In this document: positions 23,628-32,723 of the stretch, one piece after another
How the letters are laid out: each line of letters begins with the position of its first letter
Numbering within the stretch: the stretch's first letter is position 1
NCBI RefSeq assembly: GCF_036311905.1
Contig: NZ_JAZDCH010000029.1
Location: 6,284 to 70,283 of the forward strand
Direction: 5' to 3'
Length of the DNA: 64,000 nucleotides
From: Brachybacterium sp036311905
GTDB lineage: Bacteria > Actinomycetota > Actinomycetes > Actinomycetales > Dermabacteraceae
Position numbers and translations under genes: made by a program
Notes under the pieces: model-generated
Seen by the model: the letters and a program-made list of their open reading frames with translations, nothing else
What the model was told of the DNA's origin: nothing
Databases searched by the model: none

Positions 23628-24497
23628 ATGACCGCTGCCACCCCCACCACCGCCGTCGCGGACGACATCCCCGCCGCCCCCTCCCTGCCCGCCCGTCGGC
23701 CGCTGCCCCGCTGGGCGATCGGCGTGCTCGGCACCCTCGCCGTGATCGCCGGGTGGTGGATCCTCGCCGGCACGGTGCTCTCCGGGGCCGGGGCCGCCGA
23801 GGGCGGAGCGATCCCCACTCCCGGTGCGATCCTCGCCCAGTTCGCGGTCGACGGCTGGTCCTACTACGCCCGCAACGCCTCCGTCACCCTCGCCGAGGCG
23901 GGCCTCGGGTATCTCGCCGGGAACGCCCTCGCCCTGCTGCTCGCCGCCGTGGTGATGCTCGTGCCCGCGCTCGAACGGATCATCACCCAGCTCGGCGTCA
24001 TCAGCTACTGCCTGCCTCTCGTCGCGATCGGCCCGATCATCTTCATCGTCCTCGGGCCGCCCGCCTCCGGCGCCCCCTCCGGGACCGCCGTCGTCCTCGC
24101 CGCGCTGTCGGTCTTCTTCACGACCCTGGTCGGCTCGATCCTGGGCCTGCGCAGCGCCGACCGGGCCGCGCTGGACGTCATCACCGTCTACGGCGGCACC
24201 CGCCTCACGCAGCTCCGCACCGTCCAGGTCATCTCCGCCCTGCCCAGCGTCCTGAGCTCCCTGAAGATCGCGGCGCCGGGCGCGCTGCTCGGTGCGGTGC
24301 TCGGCGAGTACGTGGGAGGCGTGGACCGGGGGCTCGGCCCCGCCATGGTCAACGCCCAGCAGTCCCTGGAGATCGAGCGGGTCTGGGGTGTCGCGATCGT
24401 GTGCGGTCTGCTCGCGGGCGGCGCCTTCGCGGTGCTCGCCCTCATCGCCCGTGTCGCGACTCCCTGGTCCGCCGGCACCGAAGGAGGCAGGTCCTGA
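23628..24497 (+). CDS. ABC importer permease 1, SsuC-like
   Basis: A 289-residue membrane protein with six hydrophobic helices after a 27-residue polar head. The EAA loop that contacts the ATPase is visible as ALDVITVYGGTRLTQLRTVQ, followed by SALPSVLSSLKIAAPGALLGAVLGEY, a hallmark of the BPD_transp_1 family in nitrate/sulfonate-type importers. The ATG at 23628 is preceded by AAGGAGGA. It overlaps the next permease as TGATG, so the two are made as a pair, probably a heterodimer. Confidence 0.9.
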   Translation: MTAATPTTAVADDIPAAPSLPARRPLPRWAIGVLGTLAVIAGWWILAGTVLSGAGAAEGGAIPTPGAILAQFAVDGWSYYARNASVTLAEAGLGYLAGNALALLLAAVVMLVPALERIITQLGVISYCLPLVAIGPIIFIVLGPPASGAPSGTAVVLAALSVFFTTLVGSILGLRSADRAALDVITVYGGTRLTQLRTVQVISALPSVLSSLKIAAPGALLGAVLGEYVGGVDRGLGPAMVNAQQSLEIERVWGVAIVCGLLAGGAFAVLALIARVATPWSAGTEGGRS

Positions 24498-25285
24498 TGA
24501 CCCACGCCCTGAAGAACCTCTCCCGTTCCGCGCTCGGGGTGCTGATCTCCCTCGCCGTGGTCCTCGCGATCTGGGCCGGAGGGCTGCGCGTCCTGGACGT
24601 CTCCAGCTTCATCGGCAAGGGCCCGCTGGACGTGCTCGGCCATCTCGCGCTGGACGAGGACGCCGCCGCGCACCGCGCCGCGGTGCTCGACAACCTCACG
24701 ATCACCCTCGGCGATGCGGCGATCGGCTTCGTCGCCGGTCTGGCGCTGGCCCTGGTCGTCGCGGCCGCGTTCACGCTCGTCCGCGGTGTGGAAGACGCGC
24801 TGCTGCCGCTGGCCATGCTGCTGCGCTCGGTGCCGCTCGTGGCCATGGCCCCGATCCTCATCCTCGTCTTCGGCCGGGGCACCGGGACCGTCGCCGCCAT
24901 GGGCGGGGTGGTGGTGCTGTTCCCGGCGCTCGTGACCATCGTGCTCGGGCTCCGCTCCGCCTCGCCGGCCATGGTCGACGTGGTCAGCGTGTTCGGCGGC
25001 AGCAAGCTCACCGCCTTCACCAAGGTGGCCCTGCCCGCCTCGCTGCCCGCTTTTTTCACGGCGCTGCGCATCTCGATCCCGGGCGCCCTGACCGGGGCGC
25101 TGCTCGCGGAGTGGCTCGCCACCGGCCAGGGCATCGGCTACCAGATCGTCTCGGACGTCTCCCGCGCCCGGTACGACTCGGTGTGGGCCTCCGTGGTGGT
25201 CGTGACCGCGGCGTCCCTGGTCCTCTACGGACTGGTCGCAGTCCTCGAGCGCCTGGTGCTGCGGCGCATGGGCACGGCGGTCTGA
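24497..25285 (+). CDS. ABC importer permease 2, SsuC-like
   Basis: A 262-residue permease related to its upstream neighbour. It has about six membrane helices, the EAA loop as MVDVVSVFGGSKLTAFTKVA, and SLPAFFTALRISIPGALTGALLAEWL after it. RSVPLVAMAPILILVFG is the periplasm-side motif of the family. Two different permeases in one nitrate/sulfonate-type system are less common than a homodimer and resemble the layout of hydroxymethylpyrimidine-type or nucleobase-derived importers. Start ATG overlaps the preceding TGA. Confidence 0.9.
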   Translation: MTHALKNLSRSALGVLISLAVVLAIWAGGLRVLDVSSFIGKGPLDVLGHLALDEDAAAHRAAVLDNLTITLGDAAIGFVAGLALALVVAAAFTLVRGVEDALLPLAMLLRSVPLVAMAPILILVFGRGTGTVAAMGGVVVLFPALVTIVLGLRSASPAMVDVVSVFGGSKLTAFTKVALPASLPAFFTALRISIPGALTGALLAEWLATGQGIGYQIVSDVSRARYDSVWASVVVVTAASLVLYGLVAVLERLVLRRMGTAV

Positions 25286-25289
25286 GCCG

Positions 25290-26225
25290 GTGGACCTCTC
25301 CACCGTCGAGGCGGTCCGCGCCACCGCCGATCCCGACGAGTTCCGCGAGGGCGACGCCTGGCTCGGCGGGGGCACGGTCCTGTTCTCCTACGGCAGCGAC
25401 CGCCTGCGCCGCCTGCTCGACCTCCGCAGTGCCGGCTGGGAGCCGTGGACGGTGCGCGAGGACGGCCTGGAGATCGCCGCGACCTGCACCATCGCCGAGC
25501 TCTATGCTCTTCCCGGCACAGAGGCGCCGTACGGGATCCTCCGTCCCGGCGTCACCCCGCAGGCCCGCGCCGCGGGCTTCCCCAGCGCGGACGAGTGGCC
25601 CGCGACAGCGATGATCCGTCCCTGCTGCGACGCCTTCGTCGCCTCCTTCAAGATCTGGAACACCTCGACCGTCGGCGGGAACGTGGCGACCGCCCTGCCC
25701 GCCGGGCCCATGATCTCCCTGCTCGCCGGGCTCGACGCCGAGGCGACCATCTGGGGCCCGGGCGGGGCACGTCGGCGGGTGTCCGTGGCCCGGCTCGTGC
25801 TCGGCGAGCGGCGCACGGGCCTCGCCCCCGAGGAGCTGATCCGCTCCTTCCACATCCCGCGGGCCGCGCTCGAGTCCCGGGCGGCGTTCCGACGGCTGTC
25901 CCTGTCTAACCTCGGCCGCTCCGGGGTCCTCCTGATCGGACGCGACCTCGGCGACGGGCGGATGCGTCTCACCGTCACCGCGGCGACGGTGCGTCCCGTG
26001 CAGCTGGACCTCCCGCTCGGAGTGGCGGAGTCCGAGGTCGCCCGGCGCCTCGAGGCAGCTCTGCCGTGGAGCCTCGTCCACGACGACATCCACGGCCTGC
26101 CTGAGTGGCGGCGCGACATGTCCCTGCTGCTCGCGCAGGAGATCCACGCGGAGCTCGGCGCCGCACCGGAGCCGGCGCACCCTGCCCTCCATCCGCTCGA
26201 GGCGCCGGGCGGGCACCTGCGCTGA
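25290..26225 (+). CDS. Xanthine dehydrogenase FAD-binding subunit
   Basis: A 311-residue protein of the molybdopterin dehydrogenase FAD-binding type. The FAD motifs are AWLGGGTVLFSYG near the N-terminus and STVGGNVATALPAGPMISLL near residue 130. The CO-dehydrogenase flavoprotein C-terminal domain follows from about 195 (AFRRLSLSNLGRSGVLLIG). It would accept electrons from the FeS domain of the fused subunit at 17908. It starts with GTG 4 bp after the permease stop and is thus in the transporter operon, which links uptake with oxidation. This subunit is normally placed next to the other subunits; the displacement is unusual. Confidence 0.88.
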   Translation: MDLSTVEAVRATADPDEFREGDAWLGGGTVLFSYGSDRLRRLLDLRSAGWEPWTVREDGLEIAATCTIAELYALPGTEAPYGILRPGVTPQARAAGFPSADEWPATAMIRPCCDAFVASFKIWNTSTVGGNVATALPAGPMISLLAGLDAEATIWGPGGARRRVSVARLVLGERRTGLAPEELIRSFHIPRAALESRAAFRRLSLSNLGRSGVLLIGRDLGDGRMRLTVTAATVRPVQLDLPLGVAESEVARRLEAALPWSLVHDDIHGLPEWRRDMSLLLAQEIHAELGAAPEPAHPALHPLEAPGGHLR

Positions 26226-26983
26226 CCGGGGGCCTCGCCTCACTCCGCCGGCAGCGCCTCCGCGAGCAGCGGGGTCAGCTGCTCGGCGAGGCGGACTACG
26301 TCGACGTGTTCGACGCGGAATGGGTGGGGGACGACCTCACCACGGAGCAGAGCTTCGCCACGCTCGGCGAGTTCCTGCAGTTCCTCGAGGAGTCCGAGGA
26401 CGACGAGTTCGCCTCCACGCTCATGGACCGCTTCGACGTGGACGGCTTCGCCGCCTATCTCGCCGCCCAGGAGATGGTCGCCAACACCGACGACATCGAC
26501 GGCCCCGGCAACAACTCCTACCTCCATTACGACTCCGGCGCGGCGACCTGGAATGTCGTGGCCTGGGACCACAACCTCGCCTTCGGCGGGATGGGTGGCG
26601 GGGGCGACATGGGCGGTGGACCCGGCGGCTTCCCCGAGGACGGCGAACTGTCCGAGGGTTTCGAGCCCCCGGCCGAGCGTGAGCTGCCCGACGGTGAGCT
26701 GCCCGAAGGCGCCGGCGGCCGCGGCGGCGCGGCCGGTGGCGGGGGCATGGGCGGCGGGATGGGCGGGAACGTCCTGTCCGAGCGCTCCCTCGCCGACTCG
26801 ACCTTCGCCGCGCTCTACGACACTGCGCTCGCCGATCTCACCGGGGCCATCTACACCTCCGGCGACGCGGCCGCCCGCCTCCAGGAGCTGGTCGACCTGC
26901 TCACCGCCGACGCCTCCGACCTCGTCACCGTCGAGGACCTCCAGTCCGACGCCGAGACCATCACCGCCGTGCTCGAGGGGTGA
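26226..26983 (+). pseudogene. CotH-like protein, 5'-truncated remnant
   Basis: The frame carries about 250 residues of a CotH-kinase-like protein. The recognisable part is MDRFDVDGFAAYLAAQEMVA, then NTDDIDGPGNNSYLHYD and WNVVAWDHNLAFG, the C-terminal half of the CotH fold. After it is a Gly/Met-rich insert and the usual C-terminal helices. The ATP-binding N-terminal half and the signal peptide are missing. The only start codons in frame lie inside the FAD subunit gene (from 26105) and give meaningless sequence. The remnant begins at the stop of that gene, so a deletion or an insertion of the purine island probably removed the 5' half. Confidence 0.75.
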
Positions 26984-27013
26984 ACCGGGCGGCCAGGGTC
27001 CGGTGACCGCGGG

Positions 27014-29434
27014 TCACTCGGCGCCGAGGATCTCGGCGACGGCAGCGATCAGCGCGGGGGAGGGCCGGTCGTAGTCGTGGGTGATCGGGGCATGGCCTGT
27101 CGGCGCCGACCCGATCGCGCTCAGCTCCGCGAGCGCCCCCGCGCCCTCCCGCTGCACGGCCGCGAGGACCCGCTCCTTGAGCGCGAACCCGACCTGGGCG
27201 GCATGGAGGAGATCCTCGATCTGCGCCGTCCGGTCTGGTCCGCCGATCGTGGTGAAGCCCGCAGAGCGCAGCTCGATCTCCGCTCCCGCAGCAGGTGAGC
27301 CGAGGTCGAGGAGCGCGGCGGCGCCGTCGCGGCGCACCGACACCCCCGCCGCATCCCCGGAGAGATCCGCGAAGGCGTCGGCGTCGGCCCCGAGAACGCG
27401 CAGCACGAGACGCCGGCCGCCCAGCGCTCCGCCGCCGTCGCGGAGGCGGAGCACCCCGGCGGCGACGTCGACCTCCATCGACAGGCTGGTCCAGATCCCC
27501 TCCTCCGGCTCCTCCCAGAGGGTGAAGGCGCCGTCCGCCCCCACCGCCACCAGGATCTCCAGATCTGGACGGGTGGAGTCCGACCAGGGGTCCTCCGTCT
27601 CCGCGGCCAGGGGCAGGAAGCCGCCGGCGCGCAGCAGCACGGGGATCGAGGAGAGATCGCGATGCATGCGCACCGTGCGATCGCCCTGGTAGCTGAGACC
27701 GGTCGTGATGTCGGTCCAGCGGCCGGCGGGCAGGCGCACGTCCACACCCGCCCGGCCGGTGTCCGGCGCGGACGGGCAGGTGATCGGCGCGACCAGCAGC
27801 TCCGAGCCGAAGGAGTACTGGTCCAGCCGCTCGTACGCCTCCGGGGAGGGGTCCGTGAAGTAGCTCGGCTCTACGAGGGAGCGGCCCTCGAGATGCGCCC
27901 GACGGTTCATCGCATGCAGGTACGGCACGAGCCGGTGCCGCATCCGCAGATGCGCGGTCATGCTCGCCTCCGCCGCGGCGCCGAAGCGCCAGGGCTCCTT
28001 CCCTGCGAACGGGGAGTTGCTCGAATGGAGGCGCATGATCGGGGAGAACACCCCGAACTGGACCCAGCGGGCGGCGAGCTCGTCGTCGCGGTAGCCCTCC
28101 ATGTGCCCGCCGATGTCATGGCTCCACCAGCCGTAGCCGATGTTCGCCCCGGCCGCCGTGAAGCGCGGCTGGAACGCGAGGGTCTCCCAGGTCGTCACCG
28201 AGTCGCCGGAGAATCCGACCGGGTAGCGGTGCGAGCCGGGGCCGGCATAGCGGGAGAAGGTCAGCGGTCGCCGCCCGTCCCGCCGGTTGTCCTCGAAGTG
28301 GCCGTGGTTCAGCACCCACAGCGGATCCAGCCCCGCCCGGCGCGAATACGGGCCGGACTGCCAGTCGATCCACCAGAAGTCCGTGCCGAGCTCCTCGAGG
28401 CCGCGATGCAGCACCTCGAAGTAGGCGTCCATGAAGGCGGGGTCCGAGGCGTCGAAGAGGATCGGCTCGCCGTCGGCCTCACGCCCCAGCGCTGCGCACA
28501 TCGCCGGATATGCCTCCTCGAAGGCGCGCACCCCGTCGGCTGGATGGACGTTGAGCGTGACCGCGAGTCCGCGATCGTGCAGAGCCCGCTGGAACCGGGC
28601 CGGATCCGGGAACAGCTCCCGGTTCCAGGTGTAGCCGGTCCAGCCCGATCCGTACCGCGGATCCACGTCGGTGAGGTGCCAGTCCATGTCGATCACGGCG
28701 ACCGACAGGGGGATCCGCTCATCCCGGAAGCGATCCATCAGGGCGAGATACGAGTCCTCGTCATAGCGGTGGAAGCGGCTCCACCAGGTACCGAGCGCGA
28801 AGCGCGGCAGGAGGGGCTGCGGCCCGCTCAGCGCGTGCAGGTCCGCGACGGCGCCGATGTGGTCGTGCCCGGCGGTGAAGACGTAGAGGTCCAGCGCCTC
28901 GGGCTCTGCGTCGCGGGGGACGAGGTGGCCGTCGGCGTCGAAGACCATCGAGCGGGAGTCGTCGATCACCGCGTAGCCGTGCCGGGAGTTCACGCCCGGC
29001 TCGAGGGGGATCGGACCGTCGGCCTCGTCGAGGGTCCGGGCGGCCCCGCCGAGGTTCCCGTCGAGCACGCGCACGCTCTCGCCGCGGCGTCGGCCCTCCT
29101 GATGCGCCGGCAGGGAGAGATCCTGGCCGTAGCGCCACACCGAGTGATACGCGGAGACCGCGCCGGTGACCTGGACCTGTAGGCCGTTCGTGCTGAACGG
29201 GCCCTCGTCGTACTCGAGCCGGTAGTGGTCCGAGACGACCACGAGGCGGCCGTGCTCCCGCGTGGCCCGGACGGGCTGCGGGGGCAGGTCCCGGCGGATC
29301 GCGAAGGTCGAGGGGCGGTCCTCGAAGCGACCTGTCGGGGACCATTCGAGGCGGACCACCCGCGGGGCCACCGGCGAGATGCGATAGGTGTCGCCGCGGA
29401 TCGTGCCGTCCGCGGAGAGGAGGGAATCGGACAT
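27014..29434 (-). CDS. Glycoside hydrolase family 31 enzyme
   Basis: An 806-residue GH31 enzyme. It has an N-terminal beta-sandwich domain, then a TIM barrel from about residue 225 (RFALGTWWSRFHRYDEDSYL). The nucleophile is D357 in FWWIDWQSG, the acid/base D411 in GFSGDSVTTW, and the barrel ends with GYGWWSHDIGGHMEG. C-terminal beta domains follow. WWIDWQ in place of the usual D-M-N-E pattern occurs in bacterial GH31 groups of varied specificity, so alpha-glucosidase, alpha-xylosidase or other activities are possible. No signal peptide, so it acts inside the cell on imported oligosaccharide. It is the last gene of a sugar ABC operon; the ATG is 8 bp after the permease stop and has GGGGTGA upstream. 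Confidence 0.9.
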   Translation of the reverse strand: MSDSLLSADGTIRGDTYRISPVAPRVVRLEWSPTGRFEDRPSTFAIRRDLPPQPVRATREHGRLVVVSDHYRLEYDEGPFSTNGLQVQVTGAVSAYHSVWRYGQDLSLPAHQEGRRRGESVRVLDGNLGGAARTLDEADGPIPLEPGVNSRHGYAVIDDSRSMVFDADGHLVPRDAEPEALDLYVFTAGHDHIGAVADLHALSGPQPLLPRFALGTWWSRFHRYDEDSYLALMDRFRDERIPLSVAVIDMDWHLTDVDPRYGSGWTGYTWNRELFPDPARFQRALHDRGLAVTLNVHPADGVRAFEEAYPAMCAALGREADGEPILFDASDPAFMDAYFEVLHRGLEELGTDFWWIDWQSGPYSRRAGLDPLWVLNHGHFEDNRRDGRRPLTFSRYAGPGSHRYPVGFSGDSVTTWETLAFQPRFTAAGANIGYGWWSHDIGGHMEGYRDDELAARWVQFGVFSPIMRLHSSNSPFAGKEPWRFGAAAEASMTAHLRMRHRLVPYLHAMNRRAHLEGRSLVEPSYFTDPSPEAYERLDQYSFGSELLVAPITCPSAPDTGRAGVDVRLPAGRWTDITTGLSYQGDRTVRMHRDLSSIPVLLRAGGFLPLAAETEDPWSDSTRPDLEILVAVGADGAFTLWEEPEEGIWTSLSMEVDVAAGVLRLRDGGGALGGRRLVLRVLGADADAFADLSGDAAGVSVRRDGAAALLDLGSPAAGAEIELRSAGFTTIGGPDRTAQIEDLLHAAQVGFALKERVLAAVQREGAGALAELSAIGSAPTGHAPITHDYDRPSPALIAAVAEILGAE

Positions 29435-29442
29435 CGGTGGGG

Positions 29443-30261
29443 TCACCCCTTGACGGCTGCGCTCGCCGCACCGGCGATGAAGCGCTTCTGGAAGATCAGG
29501 TAGACAGCGAGGACCGGGACGATCGACAGCGTGGTCGCCGCGAAGAGCCCGCCGTAGTCCGTCGAGTAGCGGCCGCTGAAAGTGGTGAGGCCGACGGCGA
29601 GCACCTGGAGGGAGTCGTCGTCGATCATCAGATAGGGCCACAGGTAGTCCTCCCACACCCAGAGGAACTGGAAGATCGCGAGCGCGCTGATGGAGTTGGT
29701 GCTCATCGGCAGCACGATCCGGTGGAAGATGTACAGCTCCGAGGCGCCGTCCATGCGGGCGGCCTCGAGGATCTCGTCGGGGATCGAGTCCATCGACTGC
29801 TTCATCATGAAGATGCCGAAGCCGCTGAACACCGCGGGGATGATGAGCGAGGCCCAGGTCCCCTTGAGGCCGACGTCGGCGAACATCGTGTAGCGCGGGA
29901 TGATCGTCACCGCCCACGGGATCATCATCGTCGCGAGGATGAAGCCGAACAGCAGGCCCCGCCCGCGGAAGACGTACTTCCCGAGCACATAGCCGGCGAG
30001 CACGCTGGTGTAGATCGAGATGGCCGTGATGGTGACGGCGAGGATCACCGAGTTCGAGAACAGCCGCAGGAAGTCGAAGTTCTCCTGGATGGTCAGGAAG
30101 TTCTCGAGGGTCCACTCGCGCGGCAGCAGCGACTGGTCCAGCGCACGGATCTCGCTGTTGGGCTTGAAGGCGCTCAGCAGCATCCAGACGAACGGGAACA
30201 CGGTGATCACGCCGATGATCAGCAGCCCGGCGTGCAGCAGGAGCGAGGGCAGGCGTCGCAT
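29443..30261 (-). CDS. Carbohydrate ABC permease, MalG-like (CUT1)
   Basis: A 272-residue permease with six hydrophobic helices. The EAA loop EILEAARMDGASELYIFHRIVLP contacts the ATPase. The N-terminal GVITVFPFVWMLLSAFKP and the TMMIPWAVTIIPRY segment are typical of MalG-type subunits. It is encoded one base after the MalF-like gene. No ATPase is encoded in this operon, so it probably uses a shared MsiK-type ATPase, as is usual in actinobacteria. Confidence 0.92.
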   Translation of the reverse strand: MRRLPSLLLHAGLLIIGVITVFPFVWMLLSAFKPNSEIRALDQSLLPREWTLENFLTIQENFDFLRLFSNSVILAVTITAISIYTSVLAGYVLGKYVFRGRGLLFGFILATMMIPWAVTIIPRYTMFADVGLKGTWASLIIPAVFSGFGIFMMKQSMDSIPDEILEAARMDGASELYIFHRIVLPMSTNSISALAIFQFLWVWEDYLWPYLMIDDDSLQVLAVGLTTFSGRYSTDYGGLFAATTLSIVPVLAVYLIFQKRFIAGAASAAVKG

Positions 30262-30262
30262 G

Positions 30263-31207
30263 TCAGGCCTCCGTCCGGACGGTGCGGGAGGAGCCGGGGC
30301 GGCGGATCCGCATCCCGGTCGCCGCGAAGGAGAGCAGGGTCAGCACGGCCGTCACCACGAACAGAGCGAAGGCGACCGCGGAGGCGTAGCCGAAGTTGTA
30401 CTTCACGAACGCCTCGTCGTAGATCAGGTACGAGAGCAGGAACGTGGAGGAGCCGGGCCCGCCCTTGGTCAGCACGAGCACCTGGATGAACGCCTGCAGG
30501 TACGAGATCAGCGAGGTGATGACGACGAAGATCGTCATCGGCCGCAGCAGCGGGAAGGTGATGCGGCGGAAGCGCTGCCAGGCGTTCGCGCCGTCCATCT
30601 GCGCCGCCTCCATGACGTCCTCGGGGAGCGAGTAGAGCCCGGCGAGGAAGAGGATCACGGCGTAGCCGAAGTCCTTCCAGATCGTCATCAGCATGATCGC
30701 GGGGAGGGCGAAGGAGGTGTCGAACAGCCAGTTGACGTCCAGCCCGAAGATCGCGTTGATCGCGCCGACCTGCGGGTCGTACATCATCTTCCACACGTAG
30801 GCGACGGCGACCAGTGGCGTCACCGTCGGCATGTAGAACAGGGCCCGGAAGAAGGTCTTGAAGCGCGTGGCCCGCGAGAAGATCGCGAGTGCGAGGGCCA
30901 GGCCGATGACCACGCGGGCCACGATCACGACCACGCCGAAGGCGGTGGTGTTGGTGATCGACTGCAGCAGGCGCGGGTCCTGGACCATGCGCACGTAGTT
31001 GTCGAGGCCGACGGGGTCGTAGACCCCGCTGAGCGGGTTCCAGTTGTGGAAGCTGCCGGCGAAGGCGATCCCGACGGGGATCACCAGCAGCAGAAGGTTG
31101 AACGCGATGAGCGCGAGGACCACGGTGTTGCGGATCGAGGCCTCGCCCTTGTAGACGATCCTCCTCCGGCGCCGGGTGCGCGGGGCGGGGGCGGTGGTGG
31201 TGTGCAT
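30263..31207 (-). CDS. Carbohydrate ABC permease, MalF-like (CUT1)
   Basis: A 314-residue permease. A basic head (RTRRRRRIVYKGE) precedes six membrane segments. The EAA loop is DVMEAAQMDGANAWQRFRRITFPLL. RALFYMPTVTPLVAVAYVWKMMYDP is the conserved central region of CUT1 MalF/LacF-like subunits. It pairs with the MalG-like protein encoded downstream with a one-base gap. Confidence 0.92.
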   Translation of the reverse strand: MHTTTAPAPRTRRRRRIVYKGEASIRNTVVLALIAFNLLLLVIPVGIAFAGSFHNWNPLSGVYDPVGLDNYVRMVQDPRLLQSITNTTAFGVVVIVARVVIGLALALAIFSRATRFKTFFRALFYMPTVTPLVAVAYVWKMMYDPQVGAINAIFGLDVNWLFDTSFALPAIMLMTIWKDFGYAVILFLAGLYSLPEDVMEAAQMDGANAWQRFRRITFPLLRPMTIFVVITSLISYLQAFIQVLVLTKGGPGSSTFLLSYLIYDEAFVKYNFGYASAVAFALFVVTAVLTLLSFAATGMRIRRPGSSRTVRTEA

Positions 31208-31252
31208 GGCTCCTCCGCGGGGCCCGGCAGCTGTGCCGGGCCCCGCGTCCGA

Positions 31253-32629
31253 TCAGTTCGAGGGCTGGTAGAAGGCGTACTTGTCCTCGACGGCGGTGAA
31301 GTCGAGGGACGCCAGATCGGTCTCGATCGTGGCCTGGGCGGTCGCGATCGCCTCGGCCGGGTCGACTCCGTTGTAGAGGACGTCCTCCCAGAGGGTGGTC
31401 GAGCTGGTCTCGAAGGTCGCGGGCATCGGGCCGGGCCAGATGTAGCGCTCGAGGCCGTCCGCGAGGGAGGCCAGCTGCGGGTCCGCCATGACATCCGCGT
31501 CCTCGGCGAGGGGGCCGTACATCGGGAACACGTGGTAGTTCAGGCACAGCTCCTTGAGGTTCTCCCGGCTGGTCAGGAAGAACGCGAGGAAGTCCTGGGC
31601 GACGGCCTTCGCGGCGTCGTCGGCGCCCGCGTTGATGCCGATGGTGGACTCGCCGTTGTAGCGGTCCAGCGCGTACGGCTCGGCGGAGGCATCCGGGACC
31701 GGGGTCGGGAACGTCGCGTACTTCAGATCCGGGAAGTCCGCGGCGAGGGTGCCGCCGAGGTGGGTCCAGGAGTAGACCATCGCGGACTGGCCCTGACCGA
31801 AGGAGTCGCCGGCCGCCGTGCCGAAGTCCTTGGAGCCGACGCGGTCGGTGTCGTAGAGGCTCTGGAAACGGGCGACGACCTCGGCCAGCGCAGCGGTGTC
31901 GAAGGTCGGGGTGACCTGGTCCTCGGCGAAGAGGTTCTGGCCCAGCTGGTACGGCATGCCCGGCGTGAAGGCGCTGAACTGGCCGTTGAAGTTGAAGCCG
32001 GCCTGGGTGAAGGAGTCGCCCTCGGCGATGGTGAGCTTCTTCGCGACCTCGCGCAGCTCGTCCCAGGTGGTGGGGATGTCCGCGTCGGTGAGGCCCGCGG
32101 CCGCCCACATGTCGGTGTTGTAGTAGATGACGCCGGACATGAGCCCGTAATCGACGTAGTAGACCTTGCCGTCGATCTCGTGGGCGTCGACCGCCTGGTA
32201 GTCCGTCTTGAGAGCGTCGAGGTCGACGCCGTAGGGCTCGAGATAGGGCAGCAGGTTCGCGTGGTAGCTGTTGTGGATGTTGAAGATCGCCGGGTTGCCG
32301 CTGTCCTTCAGCGCGAGGGGCAGCTTGGTCCAGTAGTCCTCCCACGGCTGCTTCACGATCGAGATCTCGACGTTGGTGTGGATCGCGGAGTACGCCTCGG
32401 CGAACTTCCCGAAGATCGCATCGCCGTCCCACAGCCACCACTCGAGCGAGATCGGCTCGCCGTCGTTGACGAGGTGATTCGGGTCGTAGGTGAGCGTGGC
32501 GCCCTGGACGGCGTGGCCGCTGGGGGCGGTCTCGAGCTTCTCGGGGCCGCTCGAGGAGCAGGCCGAGAGGCCTGCGGTGCCGACGAGGCCGAGGGCGGCC
32601 GTCGACAGGAGGGAACGTCGGCTGAACAT
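31253..32629 (-). CDS. Carbohydrate ABC substrate-binding lipoprotein
   Basis: A 458-residue exported binding protein. The signal is FSRRSLLSTAALGLVGTAGLSAC with the lipobox Cys near 24. The mature protein is a class I/MalE-like fold: ISLEWWLWDGDAIFGKFAEAYS, DGKVYYVDYGLMSGVIYYNTDM, PTTWDELREVAKKL and a C-terminal WEDVLYNGVDPAEAIATAQ. It heads the operon binding protein, two permeases, GH31. The promoter shares an intergenic region with a divergent LacI gene and a perfect 14-bp palindrome. AAGGATGG precedes the ATG. Confidence 0.92.
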   Translation of the reverse strand: MFSRRSLLSTAALGLVGTAGLSACSSSGPEKLETAPSGHAVQGATLTYDPNHLVNDGEPISLEWWLWDGDAIFGKFAEAYSAIHTNVEISIVKQPWEDYWTKLPLALKDSGNPAIFNIHNSYHANLLPYLEPYGVDLDALKTDYQAVDAHEIDGKVYYVDYGLMSGVIYYNTDMWAAAGLTDADIPTTWDELREVAKKLTIAEGDSFTQAGFNFNGQFSAFTPGMPYQLGQNLFAEDQVTPTFDTAALAEVVARFQSLYDTDRVGSKDFGTAAGDSFGQGQSAMVYSWTHLGGTLAADFPDLKYATFPTPVPDASAEPYALDRYNGESTIGINAGADDAAKAVAQDFLAFFLTSRENLKELCLNYHVFPMYGPLAEDADVMADPQLASLADGLERYIWPGPMPATFETSSTTLWEDVLYNGVDPAEAIATAQATIETDLASLDFTAVEDKYAFYQPSN

Positions 32630-32709
32630 GGTCCACCATCCTTGCTAGGTGTTCAGTGCGGGGGCATGCGAAATAGAGGGTTCTGCGCCTGGCCTGCGAC
32701 AATGGTTAG

Positions 32710-32723
32710 GTTTAGCGCTAAAC
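32710..32723. promoter_or_regulatory. LacI-type operator palindrome
   Basis: GTTTAGCGCTAAAC is a perfect 14-bp palindrome with the central CG typical of LacI-family operators. It lies between the divergent binding-protein gene and the lacI-type gene, 80 bp from the former and 102 bp from the latter. It is the likely binding site of that regulator for both directions. Confidence 0.8.

Noticed and set aside
15015..26243. Numerous long antisense frames across the purine island, including one of 943 residues
   Set aside because: Each mirrors a well-supported enzyme gene and has the Asp/Gly/Val/Arg composition of an antisense frame.
27003..27017. Hairpin gtgacc-gcg-ggtcac as a terminator
   Set aside because: The stem is only 6 bp and overlaps the GH31 stop codon, which is too weak to call.
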